The notes: generated from the sequence alone by a model not told the origin. 64,000 bases of DNA from Thiohalomonas denitrificans (GCF_016841685.1 NZ_JAENYR010000001.1:4591-68590), one strand, 5' to 3'; counted from the stretch's first letter, positions 42,279 through 54,044 are shown. Translations and numbers: made by a program.

Positions 42279-44075
42279 ATGGAAAGCGATTTCTTTGCCA
42301 CGGATATCAGCCGCACGATCTGGGACGCCAAATACCGTCAGCCGGGTGAGGCTTCCGTTGCCGATACCTGGCGACGTGTCGCACGCTCACTGTCGGAATC
42401 GGAAGAGGAGCCTCTGAAGTGGGAGGAGCGCTTCTATGACCTGATCGAGGACTTCCGGTTTCTGCCCGGCGGGCGGATCCTGGCGGGCGCCGGGACCAAA
42501 AAGCAGGTCACGCTCTTCAACTGCTTTGTCATGGGGATCATCGAGGATTCGATGGACGGGATTTTCGAGGCTCTCAAGGAAGGGGCCATCACCATGCAGC
42601 AGGGCGGGGGTGTCGGCTATGACTTTTCGACCCTTCGGCCGCATGGTACCCCCGCCCATCATAGTGGCACTATTGCCTCGGGCCCGGTTTCGTTCATGCG
42701 CATCTGGGACAGCATGTGCGCGACGATCCTCTCCACCGGGGCCCGGCGCGGCGCCATGATGGCAACGCTGCGTATCGACCATCCCGATATCGAAGAATTC
42801 ATCGATGCCAAGCGCCGAAGTGGCGAGCTGACCCGTTTCAACCTTTCCATTCAGGTCTCCGATACCTTCATGGAAGCGGTGCAGGCGGATGCCGAATGGC
42901 CGCTGCTCTTTCCGGCCGAGGCGCTGAATGAGGAGACGGGCGAAGTGATGCAGCGGGAGTGGCCGGGGTATGAAAAACCGGTGCCCTGCCGGGTCCTCCG
43001 GCGTGTCCCGGCCCGCCAGCTCTGGAATCGGATCATGCGCGCCACTTTCGACAACGCCGAACCGGGTGTGCTGTTTGTGGATCGGGTGAACCGTGCCAAT
43101 AATCTCTGGTATCGCGAGCGGATCACCGCAACCAACCCCTGTGGAGAGATTCCATTACCGCCTTACGGCGCCTGTGATCTGGGTTCGATTAACCTGACAC
43201 GGTTCGTTCGCCAGCCGTTTCGGCCTACTGCACATCTGGATCTGGAAGGGATCGGCCAGGCCACTGGGGTGGCGGTGCGGCTGCTGGATAACGTCATCGA
43301 TGCCTCACGCTTCCCGCTGGCGGCACAAGCCGAACAGGTCCGCGGCAGCCGTCGCATCGGTCTGGGGATTACCGGTCTTGCCGATACCCTCATCATGCTG
43401 GGCCTCAGGTACGACTCGGAAGAGGCTCGACAACTGGCTCAAGCCGCTATGGCCGCCGTCTGCCATTCGGCCTATCGGACCTCTGTCGGACTAGCGAAAG
43501 AGAAGGGAACGTTTCCCTCATTCGAACGCGACGACTATCTGGCAGGGGAGTTTATCCGTGCCTTGCCGCCGGACATTCGCGATGATATTGCCCGGTACGG
43601 TATCCGCAATAGCCATCTCACTGCCATAGCGCCGACTGGGACCATCAGTCTGCTGGCGGATAACGTTTCCTCGGGTCTTGAGCCGGTTTTCCGGTACTGG
43701 TTCCAGCGGCATGTGCTGGAGCGGGATGGCCGTCGGGCAACCCACGCGGTCACCGATTATGCCTGGCGCATCTGGAAAGAGCAGTATGGTGATGCTCCCC
43801 TCTCCCCCGCGTTCATTCAGGTCGATGAGGTCAATCCCGAGGCGCATCTTGCGATGCAGGCCGCCTTGCAGCCCTACGTCGACAGCGCCATCTCCAAGAC
43901 CATCAATGTGCCGGAGGATTTCCCTTTCGAACGGTTCAAGCAAATCTACCGGCGCGCCCATGACCTCGACCTCAAGGGCTGCACCACCTTTCGGCCCAAT
44001 CCGGTAACCGGGGCCGTTCTCGAGGCAAGTGAGAGTGCCGCACCCTGCTGCGGGATCGAGCGGGAAAGTGATTGA
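42279..44075 (+). CDS. nrdJ: Adenosylcobalamin-dependent (class II) ribonucleotide reductase
   Basis: 598 residues, a compact class II enzyme. Active-site features: VTLFNCFVMGI (first redox cysteine), TIASGPVSFMRIWDSMCATI, and TATNPCGEIPLPPYGACDLGSIN holding the thiyl-radical cysteine and partner Glu. APTGTISLLADNVSSGLEPV binds the substrate phosphate. The C-terminus ends APCCGIERESD, whose CC pair can serve as the redox shuttle. It makes deoxynucleotides without oxygen, using B12. No cobalamin riboswitch could be recognised in the 110 bp upstream gap. Confidence 0.95.
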   Translation: MESDFFATDISRTIWDAKYRQPGEASVADTWRRVARSLSESEEEPLKWEERFYDLIEDFRFLPGGRILAGAGTKKQVTLFNCFVMGIIEDSMDGIFEALKEGAITMQQGGGVGYDFSTLRPHGTPAHHSGTIASGPVSFMRIWDSMCATILSTGARRGAMMATLRIDHPDIEEFIDAKRRSGELTRFNLSIQVSDTFMEAVQADAEWPLLFPAEALNEETGEVMQREWPGYEKPVPCRVLRRVPARQLWNRIMRATFDNAEPGVLFVDRVNRANNLWYRERITATNPCGEIPLPPYGACDLGSINLTRFVRQPFRPTAHLDLEGIGQATGVAVRLLDNVIDASRFPLAAQAEQVRGSRRIGLGITGLADTLIMLGLRYDSEEARQLAQAAMAAVCHSAYRTSVGLAKEKGTFPSFERDDYLAGEFIRALPPDIRDDIARYGIRNSHLTAIAPTGTISLLADNVSSGLEPVFRYWFQRHVLERDGRRATHAVTDYAWRIWKEQYGDAPLSPAFIQVDEVNPEAHLAMQAALQPYVDSAISKTINVPEDFPFERFKQIYRRAHDLDLKGCTTFRPNPVTGAVLEASESAAPCCGIERESD

Positions 44076-44080
44076 ATCGC

Positions 44081-44929
44081 TCAGATCCCGTCCAGCGACG
44101 CCAGAGTATCGCCCGAAAGGAATAGTGCCGGATCGACGCGGGCGTTGTTAAGGCTCACCGTCCAGTGCAGGTGCGGGCCGGTTACGCGGCCGGTCGCCCC
44201 GACCCCCCCGACAATCTGCCCCGCTTCGACGATATCGTCCACCGCGACATCGATGCTGTCCATATGGCAGAACATGGTGATCAGCCCTTGGCCGTGATCG
44301 ATAAACACCACCTTGCCGTTGAAGAAATAATCCCCGACTTCGACCACCCGGCCTCCGGCGGGTGACTGGACGGGCGTGCCCGTGGGGGCCGCAAGGTCGA
44401 GCCCACTGTGCGGCTGACGTGGCTGTTTATTGAAGAAACGTCGTTTTCCGAAAGTACCGGTGACGATGCCATTGACGGGAAGCAGAAACCGGTTTGCCGT
44501 CATGTCCTGATTGGTCCAGGTGGCAAACGCCTCGCGGGAACGGATCTGTTCGCTGCGAATGCGCTTAAGATCGTCCTTGTAAGGGTTGACCTGGCGTTTA
44601 TTCTTTAGCGTGATGTACTGCGATTCGTATTCCTTGTCGCGGACCCCAAAGCCGACCGTTGCGGTATCGCCCTTGTGCCTGATGGTGATCGCATGGCGCC
44701 CCGGTTTGGCAGAGAGGCCGATGCCGACCACCGCCGTCCAGCGACCGTTATCCGGCACCACCATTACCTTGCGATCCTTATAGGTGACTTCCGGTTTGCC
44801 GCGATCGCTGGAGGCCAGCGGAATGACCGCGATACCACCGGGAACCGGATCGGCGCGGGGCAGGGCCACTGCCGCCAGCGGTGCGGCAATGAGGGCCAGG
44901 ACGATGAACCGGACAGTAGGTTTAGTCAT
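44081..44929 (-). CDS. M23-family (LytM) peptidase
   Basis: 282 residues from ATG 44929, which overlaps the xseA stop by 8 bp; the frame is open 34 codons upstream. Signal peptide (FIVLALIAAPLAAVALPRA). An N-terminal beta domain is followed by the LytM zinc peptidase: NGIVTGTFGKRRFF, then HSGLDLAAPTGTPV (H and D ligands), YFFNGKVVFIDHGQGL, and GPHLHWTVSLN (HxH). It probably cuts peptidoglycan peptides in the periplasm; its exact substrate is unknown. Convergent with nrdJ, 5 bp away. Confidence 0.93.
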   Translation of the reverse strand: MTKPTVRFIVLALIAAPLAAVALPRADPVPGGIAVIPLASSDRGKPEVTYKDRKVMVVPDNGRWTAVVGIGLSAKPGRHAITIRHKGDTATVGFGVRDKEYESQYITLKNKRQVNPYKDDLKRIRSEQIRSREAFATWTNQDMTANRFLLPVNGIVTGTFGKRRFFNKQPRQPHSGLDLAAPTGTPVQSPAGGRVVEVGDYFFNGKVVFIDHGQGLITMFCHMDSIDVAVDDIVEAGQIVGGVGATGRVTGPHLHWTVSLNNARVDPALFLSGDTLASLDGI

Positions 44930-46283
44930 TGTTTTTAGCAAGGGTCTCCTCCACGCGGCAGACCAGGCGCCCCTCGTGCAAGCGGGCGGTAATCCGGTCA
45001 CCGGTTCTGACGTCGGTATTTCGGCGGACAACGGTGTCGTCCTCTCGACTTATAACGGCATAACCACGGGACAGGGTGGCTAGCGGGCTCACTGAATCCA
45101 GCGCCCGGGCAGCGGATGCCAGCCGCTGTGCCGCGCGTTCGCGACGGTGTTCGGTGGCCACGTGCAGGCGTCGTTCCAGTTCGCAGCGGTGCGCTTCCAG
45201 GTGCTGCAGTCGGTGGATCGGTGCCACCCTGGCCAGATGGGCACGGGCCCGATCCAGGCGTGCCGTCAGATGTCGCAGATGACCGCGCTGGGCGCGCCGC
45301 ATCCGCTGCTCCATCTCATCCAGCCTTTGTGCAATCTCCGTGAGTCGGCGTCCCGGGTGCTTGAGTCGCTTTTCCAGCCAGTGCAGGCGCTGGCTACTCT
45401 GCTGCAAGCGTGAATTCATGCAGCGCCGCAGCTGGGCCTTTCGGGTGCTCAGTCGCTCCAGCCAATCGATACGGTCGGGGCTGACCACCTCTGCAGCAGC
45501 AGAGGGCGTAGGGGCGCGCATGTCCGCCGCAAAATCGGCAATGGTAAAGTCGATTTCATGCCCTACCGCGCTGACCACCGGGATCGGGCTGTCGCGGATG
45601 GCTCGGGCCACCACCTCTTCGTTGAAGGCCCAGAGGTCCTCCAGGGAACCGCCGCCGCGAGCGACGATGAGTACATCGCATTCGCGGCGTGCACCCGCCT
45701 TGGCAAACATTTTGGCGATTTCCCGCCCCGCTTCGATCCCCTGGACCGGTACCGGGTAGACGATGATGGGAATGGCGGGGAAACGTCGCCGCAGAACCGT
45801 CAGGATATCGCGGACAGCGGCCCCGGTCGGAGAGGTGATGATGCCGATTTGCCGGGGCAGGACGGGCAGGGGCCGTTTTGCCGATTCGTCGAACAGCCCC
45901 TCTTTGGCCAGTCGGGCCTTGAGTTCTTCGAACCGGCGACGAAGGGCGCCGTCGCCGGCCTCCTCCATATGTTCGATAATGAGCTGGTACTCGCCACGTG
46001 CCTCGTAGAGTCCCACGCGCGCCCGTACCAGTACGTGGGTGCCATTTTCCGGACGGAAGCGGAGATGCATATTGCGCATGCGGAACATGGCGCAGCGCAC
46101 CTGGGCCTTTTCATCCTTCAGTGAGAAATACAGGTGCCCGGAGCCGGGCCGGGCCAGATTGGACAGTTCACCCTCGAGCCAGATAAGCGGTAGGCTCAGC
46201 TCGAGAAGGGAACGCACCTCCCGGTTAAGACGCGAGACGGTGAAGATTTCCCGTTCAGGACGGGATTGGGGCGGGTATATCAT
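44922..46283 (-). CDS. xseA: Exodeoxyribonuclease VII large subunit
   Basis: 453 residues. An N-terminal OB fold (IFTVSRLNREVRSLLE .. LIWLEGELSNLARPGSGHLY) precedes the catalytic region with TSPTGAAVRDIL, RGGGSLEDLWAFN and VGHEIDFTIADFAADMRAPTP. The C-terminal coiled-coil part (about 280-400) is rich in Arg/Leu/Gln. The small subunit gene xseB is not adjacent. The enzyme degrades single-stranded DNA. Confidence 0.97.
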   Translation of the reverse strand: MIYPPQSRPEREIFTVSRLNREVRSLLELSLPLIWLEGELSNLARPGSGHLYFSLKDEKAQVRCAMFRMRNMHLRFRPENGTHVLVRARVGLYEARGEYQLIIEHMEEAGDGALRRRFEELKARLAKEGLFDESAKRPLPVLPRQIGIITSPTGAAVRDILTVLRRRFPAIPIIVYPVPVQGIEAGREIAKMFAKAGARRECDVLIVARGGGSLEDLWAFNEEVVARAIRDSPIPVVSAVGHEIDFTIADFAADMRAPTPSAAAEVVSPDRIDWLERLSTRKAQLRRCMNSRLQQSSQRLHWLEKRLKHPGRRLTEIAQRLDEMEQRMRRAQRGHLRHLTARLDRARAHLARVAPIHRLQHLEAHRCELERRLHVATEHRRERAAQRLASAARALDSVSPLATLSRGYAVISREDDTVVRRNTDVRTGDRITARLHEGRLVCRVEETLAKNND

Positions 46284-46411
46284 GGCGACATTCTAACGCA
46301 CACGTTCTCCCGATAGGAGCCACTTTGGTGCGACTAGCAGCAATTCCCGATCCTCCGGGCGGCAGTATGCCGGGGCCGGACGAGGCCGACCCCGGTCACC
46401 TTGACTAATGA

Positions 46412-48461
<2,050 letters not shown>

Positions 48462-48612
48462 ATCTACTGTTTGAGTCTACTCCCGGGTAGTTGGTCGACG
48501 GTAAACCATCGAAAGACGAAGGACGCCGGGGCAACCAGAGAGTGCGGGTGAGGGGGTTACCCTTGCAGCACCTTCTGTGTGCCTTCGGTGTTGTCGTTTG
48601 TGGTATCCCGGG

Positions 48613-49581
48613 TCAAAGATCGCCAATGACCACTGCCCGAATGGGTGCCGGGTACCCCTCCACGGTCCGCTTCGCGTCCCGGGGATCAAGGAAGTGGGGC
48701 AGGGAGTGGAACGTCATCCACTCGGTGGGGCGCTGCTCCTCAACCGTGGTTGGCGTGACATCGATCGTGCGGACGTCCCGAAGTCCCGCCTTGCGCATCC
48801 AGTCCTTCAGCGTGGTGACCGAAGGGATATTCCAGACATTGCGCATCTTTGCGTAACGACCCTCCGGCGCCAGTATGGCCTTCGCTTCGCCCTGGATGAC
48901 CAGGGTCTCCAGCACTACCTGCCCGCCCTCGCCCAGATGGGCCTTTAATTGCGTCAAATGCTCCAGCGGGTCGCGGCGATGATAGAGCACCCCCATAGAG
49001 AACACGGTATCGAAGCCGCCGTTGCCCTCGGGCAACTCTTCCAGCCTGAGCGGTAGAACGTAGTTCGGTACGGGTCCGATAAAGCGACTCAGGGCGGCAT
49101 ACTGCATCACGAACCGGAGGGTCGGATCGACTCCGACCACCAGGTCGGCGCCATCACCGAGCATGCGCCAGCCGTAATAGCCGTTGCCGCACCCGACATC
49201 GAGGATGCGCTTTCCCTTGAGAACCAGGGCATCCCTGAGTCGATTCCACTTCCAGTCCGAGCGCCATTCGGTGTCCAGGTGAATACCGAAAAGGCAGAAT
49301 GGGCCCTTGCGCCAGGGATGAAACGCCTTGAGTCGCTCAATGAGGAGTTCACGCTGCCCGAGTGACAGCTGCGTGGAATCGCCGATACGCAGACAGTCGG
49401 CAGTCAGCTCAACCGACGAGGGTGAAATCCGGGGGAGGGCATTCAGGGCAGCCTGCCAAAACCGGAGGTCGCCGTGGCTTGCCGGGTCGAGCGCAGCTTT
49501 CACCTTGCCACGCAACTGACTCGGCCAGTGTGACAACGGTGTATTGGCAAGGGCGTTGTATAGGCATTCGTAGTCGGGCAT
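48613..49581 (-). CDS. cmoB: tRNA U34 carboxymethyltransferase
   Basis: 322 residues from ATG 49581 (MPDYECLYNALANTPLSHWP), matching E. coli CmoB length (323). The SAM site is ILDVGCGNGYYGWRMLGDGA, with FSMGVLYHRRDPLEHLTQLK and ETLVIQGEAKAILAPEGRYA downstream. It forms 5-carboxymethoxyuridine at tRNA position 34 using carboxy-SAM made by CmoA, which is not adjacent here. The frame stays open 110 codons upstream, through the neighbouring MITE-like element. Confidence 0.95.
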   Translation of the reverse strand: MPDYECLYNALANTPLSHWPSQLRGKVKAALDPASHGDLRFWQAALNALPRISPSSVELTADCLRIGDSTQLSLGQRELLIERLKAFHPWRKGPFCLFGIHLDTEWRSDWKWNRLRDALVLKGKRILDVGCGNGYYGWRMLGDGADLVVGVDPTLRFVMQYAALSRFIGPVPNYVLPLRLEELPEGNGGFDTVFSMGVLYHRRDPLEHLTQLKAHLGEGGQVVLETLVIQGEAKAILAPEGRYAKMRNVWNIPSVTTLKDWMRKAGLRDVRTIDVTPTTVEEQRPTEWMTFHSLPHFLDPRDAKRTVEGYPAPIRAVVIGDL

Positions 49582-49668
49582 GGCGGAGATTTTACCACCC
49601 ATATCGTCCAGAGCGCGGATCACCGACAGCGGCAGGGCAACCGCATGGACCACTAGTTTCAAGCGAGT

Positions 49669-49912
49669 GATGCAAGTGCTTGATATCGGGTCGTCGGCAG
49701 CACGACTGCATGGGCGCAGGAGGTAGAACGATGCACGCCGCCATGGAAGGCGTGGTGCTAGACAATGCATGGTGCATATTGTCGAGTGAGCCGTTCTCGA
49801 GGGATGCTCCGTCACGCCTGCAGGGATGAAAGCTGATGGCTCCGCATAATCTTCACTTCCTAAATCCCTGTAGGTCGTATTCACAGCGTACCTGATATCA
49901 AGCACTTGCATC
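49669..49912. mobile_element. MITE-like element, 244 bp
   Basis: A perfect 19 bp terminal inverted repeat, GATGCAAGTGCTTGATATC at 49669-49687 and its complement at 49894-49912, bounds the element. An internal hairpin (GACAATGCA..TGCATATTGTC, 49761-49783) is present, and there is no transposase. It lies upstream of cmoB. The inner side of the arms continues with partial identity (GGGT versus AGGT). No target duplication is obvious. Confidence 0.75.
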
Positions 49913-50006
49913 GTTCGCCAAGCACGAAGCCTGTAGGTATGCGCTTACCGCTGCTGACAGCGGTCAGATTAGCCTTACTTTGAGCAGGGGTTGTATATTT
50001 AAGCGC

Positions 50007-50022
50007 ATCAGCATATGCTGAT
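50007..50022. promoter_or_regulatory. 16 bp palindrome, candidate operator
   Basis: ATCAGCATATGCTGAT is a perfect palindrome, extended outward by GC..ATATTAATGC. It lies 35 bp before the start of the small membrane peptide gene and 8 bp before the FNR-type box. It is a good candidate for a dimeric regulator site; the regulator is unknown. Confidence 0.5.
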
Positions 50023-50030
50023 ATTAATGC

Positions 50031-50044
50031 TTGATTTATATCAA
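50031..50044. promoter_or_regulatory. FNR/ANR-type box
   Basis: TTGATTTATATCAA matches the FNR consensus TTGAT-N4-ATCAA exactly. It abuts the Shine-Dalgarno of the 44-codon gene (start 50058), a position suited to repression of that gene by a bound regulator. Oxygen control is inferred from the motif alone. Confidence 0.65.
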
Positions 50045-50057
50045 AGAGGAGCTCGCC

Positions 50058-50192
50058 ATGATCACCGTCGGAATCCTTACCGCTATTCCTGCGATTCTGT
50101 TTACGCTGGTTGGCGTGGCCATTGTAGTGCTGCTCTATCCCTATGCCCGCTGCTTCCTGGTCCGCGGCACTGGCGGTGATTGCCGGACGTAA
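50058..50192 (+). CDS. Short single-pass membrane peptide, unknown
   Basis: 44 residues (MITVGILTAIPAILFTLVGV..), with one hydrophobic helix at about 5-27 and a small polar C-terminus ending GGDCRT. A strong Shine-Dalgarno (AAGAGGAG) sits 8 bases before the ATG. An FNR-type box and a 16 bp palindrome precede it. No family is recognised. Small membrane peptides of this size often join respiratory or transport complexes, but nothing here names the partner. Confidence 0.6.
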   Translation: MITVGILTAIPAILFTLVGVAIVVLLYPYARCFLVRGTGGDCRT

Positions 50193-50274
50193 TTGGCGGG
50201 GTCTGGCCTGTCGGACTTGGGGATTCCAGACCGTCTGAGTTCGACAGGCTGCGGTCCGGCTTGATTAGGGCGAA

Positions 50275-52650
50275 TCAGGATAGCCTTCGTTCGGTGGCGG
50301 CAACCTGCTCCTTGACGCGAATGAAGCTGTCGGGATTGACCGAGATCGAATCGATCCCGGACTCCACCAGGAACTGTGCGAATTCCGGGTGATCGCTGGG
50401 CGCCTGCCCGCACAGGCCGACCTTGCAATCGTGTCGGTGGGCTCGTTCGATCACCTGGGTGATGAGCACCTTGACCGCCTCATCCTGTTCATCGAACAGG
50501 CCGGCGAGCCGGTCGGAGTCCCGGTCGACCCCGAGCGTGAGCTGGGTCAGGTCGTTGCTGCCGATGGAAAACCCGTCGAAGCGCTGGGCGAACTGTTCGG
50601 CCAGGATCACATTGGAGGGGATCTCGCACATGACGTAGATCTCGAGACCGGACTGGCTCCGCGCCAGACCGTGTTCGGCCATGGTCTCCAGCACGCGATC
50701 GGCCTCCTTCAGCGTTCGGCAGAACGGAATCATGACCCGTATATTCGATAGGCCCAGTACCTCCCGGGCCATTTTGATGGCGCGGCATTCAAGCGCGAAG
50801 CCCTTCTCATACCCTTCGTGGTAGTAGCGGCTCGCACCCCGCCAGCCGAGCATGGGATTCTCCTCCTTTGGCTCGAAGGCGCGTCCCCCCAGTAATTCTG
50901 CATACTCGTTGGTCTTGAAATCGCTCATGCGCACAATCACCGGATTCGGCCAGCGGGAAGCGGCTATCAGGCTGATCCCCCGCGCCAGTGTCTCCACGAA
51001 GTAGTCTGTAGGTTCGTCGAAGGCGCGAGTCAGTTCGGCGATCCTCTGTCGGTCGCTGTCATCAGTCACCCGGTCCGGCTCGACCAGGGCCATCGGATGG
51101 ACCTTGATCAGGTTGTTGATGATGAACTCCATGCGGGCAAGGCCGACCCCGTCGGCGGGCAGACGCCACCACTGAAGGGCCGCTGACGGATTGGCCAAAT
51201 TCAGCATGACCGCGGTTTTGGTCTCGGGAATGTCTTCCAGTGCCAGATCCCGCGTCTCGAAGTCGGCCTTGCCTTCATAGATGAAGCCTTCATCCCCTTC
51301 GGCACAGGAGACGGTCACCTCCTGACCCGACTTCAGGACCCTGGACGCATTTCCGGTCCCGACGACGGCGGGCAGGCCCAGCTCACGACTGACAATGGCG
51401 GCGTGAGAGGTCCGCCCGCCGTGATCGGTGACAATTGCCGCGGCCTTTTTCATTACCGGAACCCAGTCGGGGTCGGTCATGGGCGTGACGAGAATCGCCC
51501 CGTCTTCGAACTGGCCGATCTCGTCGGGACTGGCGAGCTGGCAAACCTTTCCCGTGGCAATCGCCTCACCGACCGAAAGTCCGCGTACCAGCTCTTTACC
51601 CTTGTCTTTCAGGGTATAGCTCTTGAGCATTTGGCTGCCGCGCTGCGACTGGACGGTTTCGGGACGTGCCTGAACCACCCAGAGCTTCCTTGTCTCCCCA
51701 TCTTTGGCCCATTCGATGTCCATGGGACGGTCGTAATGGCGCTCGATGATCACCGCCCAGCGCGCGAGCTGCATGGTTTCGGTATCAGTGAGCACGAATG
51801 CGTTACGCTCACTCTCGTCGGTGGGTACCTTTCGGGTGGGCTCATCTCCGCCGCCGGCATAGATCATCTTGTTACCCTTGTTGCCGAGCCGCCGTTCGAG
51901 GACCGGCCGGAATTGCGGGTTGTCCAGCAAAGGTTTAAAGACGCGGTACTCATCAGGGTCGACCGAGCCCTGTACCACCAGCTCGCCCAGCCCCCAGGAG
52001 GCATTGATCAGCACCGCTTCGGAGAAGCCGGTTTCAGTGTCGATGGAGAACATGACGCCGGCGCCTCCGAGGTCGGAACGAACCATGTGCTGAATGCCGA
52101 TCGAGAGGGCGACCTGGAGGTGGTCGAAGCCCTGGTTTTCGCGATAGCTGATGGCCCGATCGGTGAACAATGAGGCGTAGCACTTTCGGCAGGCATCGAG
52201 CAGTGCCTCTTCACCACGGATATTCAAAAAGCTCTCCTGCTGGCCGGCGAATGAGGCGGCAGGGAGATCTTCGGCCGTGGCACTCGATCGCACCGCGACC
52301 GATATCTCCTCACCATTGCCCAGCTGCCGATATCCCTTGCGGATCTCCTGCTCCAGTGGCGGGGGGAACTCCGCCTTGTCGAACATGTGCCGGATTTTTT
52401 TTCCGGATTCGGACAGGTTGTTGCTGTTCCTGGCGCCGACCACTCTTGCGATCGCACCATTCAGATCATTGCGTCGAAGAAATTCGCGATAGGCGTGGGC
52501 GGTTGTTGCGAAACCGTCGGGGACGGCAATGCCGGTTTCCTTGAGAGTGGCGATCATCTCTCCGAGTGAAGCATTCTTACCGCCGACAAGGGCAGTGTCG
52601 GTGGAGCGCAGCGCGGTAAAAGGCAGCGTCAGGGCATTTTCGTCGGCCAT
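50275..52650 (-). CDS. ppsA: Phosphoenolpyruvate synthase
   Basis: 791 residues (E. coli 792). An N-terminal ATP-grasp domain (GGKNASLGEMIATLKETGIA, ADFATTAHAY-like region) is followed by the phosphohistidine domain DHGGRTSHAAIVSRELGLPA with His near 422. The C-terminal PEP/pyruvate barrel ends at LCGQAPSDHPEFAQFLVESG. It converts pyruvate and ATP to PEP in gluconeogenesis. AAGGAG lies 7 bases before the start. The regulator gene ppsR is not adjacent. Confidence 0.98.
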   Translation of the reverse strand: MADENALTLPFTALRSTDTALVGGKNASLGEMIATLKETGIAVPDGFATTAHAYREFLRRNDLNGAIARVVGARNSNNLSESGKKIRHMFDKAEFPPPLEQEIRKGYRQLGNGEEISVAVRSSATAEDLPAASFAGQQESFLNIRGEEALLDACRKCYASLFTDRAISYRENQGFDHLQVALSIGIQHMVRSDLGGAGVMFSIDTETGFSEAVLINASWGLGELVVQGSVDPDEYRVFKPLLDNPQFRPVLERRLGNKGNKMIYAGGGDEPTRKVPTDESERNAFVLTDTETMQLARWAVIIERHYDRPMDIEWAKDGETRKLWVVQARPETVQSQRGSQMLKSYTLKDKGKELVRGLSVGEAIATGKVCQLASPDEIGQFEDGAILVTPMTDPDWVPVMKKAAAIVTDHGGRTSHAAIVSRELGLPAVVGTGNASRVLKSGQEVTVSCAEGDEGFIYEGKADFETRDLALEDIPETKTAVMLNLANPSAALQWWRLPADGVGLARMEFIINNLIKVHPMALVEPDRVTDDSDRQRIAELTRAFDEPTDYFVETLARGISLIAASRWPNPVIVRMSDFKTNEYAELLGGRAFEPKEENPMLGWRGASRYYHEGYEKGFALECRAIKMAREVLGLSNIRVMIPFCRTLKEADRVLETMAEHGLARSQSGLEIYVMCEIPSNVILAEQFAQRFDGFSIGSNDLTQLTLGVDRDSDRLAGLFDEQDEAVKVLITQVIERAHRHDCKVGLCGQAPSDHPEFAQFLVESGIDSISVNPDSFIRVKEQVAATERRLS

Positions 52651-52779
52651 TTTGATCTCCTTGGTTCCTGTTCATGAGCGGCACCATCGCGACGGTATTC
52701 GAATCCAATAATGGGTTCCGCAAGATGGTGCGATATTCTCATTCCATCTCAAGCGCGCTCACGGCAGATGCAGGGCTAC

Positions 52780-53922
52780 TCAGGCTCGCCAGTGTTGCTC
52801 GTTACCATCGGAATCCAGGGTCACCCGGCGCCGCAGGTCGGCAAGCGAAAGTGTGCCGCGCAGGATGCCGTGTTCGACGATCATCAGCAGTTGATCGCCA
52901 CGGCGGCTCATCGCCGACAGTGCGCTTTCGGCATCGGAATCCGGCGTCAGCGATTCCTCCACCGGACAGCCGTGGGCGTAGTCCATTACCGTTCGCTCAT
53001 TCCATTCCGCACGCGGGACACGCTTGGGAAGATTTGCGTCGATGCAACCGACCAGGCGATCCTCTTCGACCACCGGAAACATCGTGTGTGGATACCCCTG
53101 CGAAAAACGGTTAGCGAGATCGGAAAGGGAGGTATCAGCCGGAACCCGGACCGGATAGCGATCCATCAGGGACTGCACCGGTACCCCTTTCAGTCGCTCA
53201 CGGACTTTCATCTGTCGATAGGAGCCATGAGCTGCCATTCGCAAAAATAACCCGATAAGAATCCACCAGACTCCCCCCACCGGATTGCCGCTCAATATCG
53301 CCCAAATTCCCAACACCACCAGTACCCATCCAAAGCCCGCTCCAATCTGCACCGCGATACGGGTAGCCCAGTCCAGATCCTTGCGTACACCCCATAAGAT
53401 CGAACGCAGGATCCTTCCTCCGTCCAGGGGGAAGGCGGGTATGACGTTGAATACGGCCAACAACAGGTTGAGATAGGCGAGATAGAGGATCACGCCCGCG
53501 ACGGTCGGCGGCAAGCCGAGGGCGCCGCTGAGCGCAGAGAGCTGGAAAAAGCCCCAAGCCAAAACGGCACTGGCAATCGGGCCGGCCGCCGCCATCATGA
53601 ATTCCGCCTTGGCACTCGGTGGTTCATCCTCCATCTCCGCGACACCGCCGAAGATGAATAGGGTGATGCCGTCGATGGGCATCCCGTAACGGCGCGCCAC
53701 GATGGAGTGACAGAACTCGTGCAGAACGATGGAGACCAGCAGTCCGATAACCCCGGCGACCGCCATGGTCCAGTACTGCGCCAGGGTCAGGTCGGGAACA
53801 AAGAAAGGAAATAGACCGTGGGCAAGAGACCATGCAACGAGCAGGCCCAAAAACAGCCAACTCAGGTCGATGCGTACCTCGAAACCGAGCAGGCGAAACA
53901 GCTTGATGCGTTTCCCGAACAT
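52780..53922 (-). CDS. M50 (site-2 protease type) membrane protease with CBS domains
   Basis: 380 residues. Polytopic N-terminal half with the zinc motif HEFCH (68-72) in SIVLHEFCHSIVARRYGMPI and the third ligand region NVIPAFPLDGGRILRS near 160-175. A C-terminal pair of CBS-type domains (about 240-370) follows, beginning VQSLMDRYPVRVPADTSLSD. Such proteins cleave within the membrane or near it; the CBS pair probably senses adenine nucleotides. The substrate is unknown. Confidence 0.92.
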   Translation of the reverse strand: MFGKRIKLFRLLGFEVRIDLSWLFLGLLVAWSLAHGLFPFFVPDLTLAQYWTMAVAGVIGLLVSIVLHEFCHSIVARRYGMPIDGITLFIFGGVAEMEDEPPSAKAEFMMAAAGPIASAVLAWGFFQLSALSGALGLPPTVAGVILYLAYLNLLLAVFNVIPAFPLDGGRILRSILWGVRKDLDWATRIAVQIGAGFGWVLVVLGIWAILSGNPVGGVWWILIGLFLRMAAHGSYRQMKVRERLKGVPVQSLMDRYPVRVPADTSLSDLANRFSQGYPHTMFPVVEEDRLVGCIDANLPKRVPRAEWNERTVMDYAHGCPVEESLTPDSDAESALSAMSRRGDQLLMIVEHGILRGTLSLADLRRRVTLDSDGNEQHWRA

Positions 53923-54044
53923 GGCCTCATCCTGTGACGGCTATGAGCCCTCGGCTCTTACCGCAGAGTGTAGTGGAGTCCTCGAACCGGCAAGTTCCGG
54001 TTTTACTGATATCTTTGGAGTAGGAGCATCAACGGAGCAGGGCC

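Noticed and set aside
48462-48612. guaA remnant after guaB
   Set aside because: Only 150 bp of non-coding sequence separates guaB from cmoB; nothing resembles guaA.
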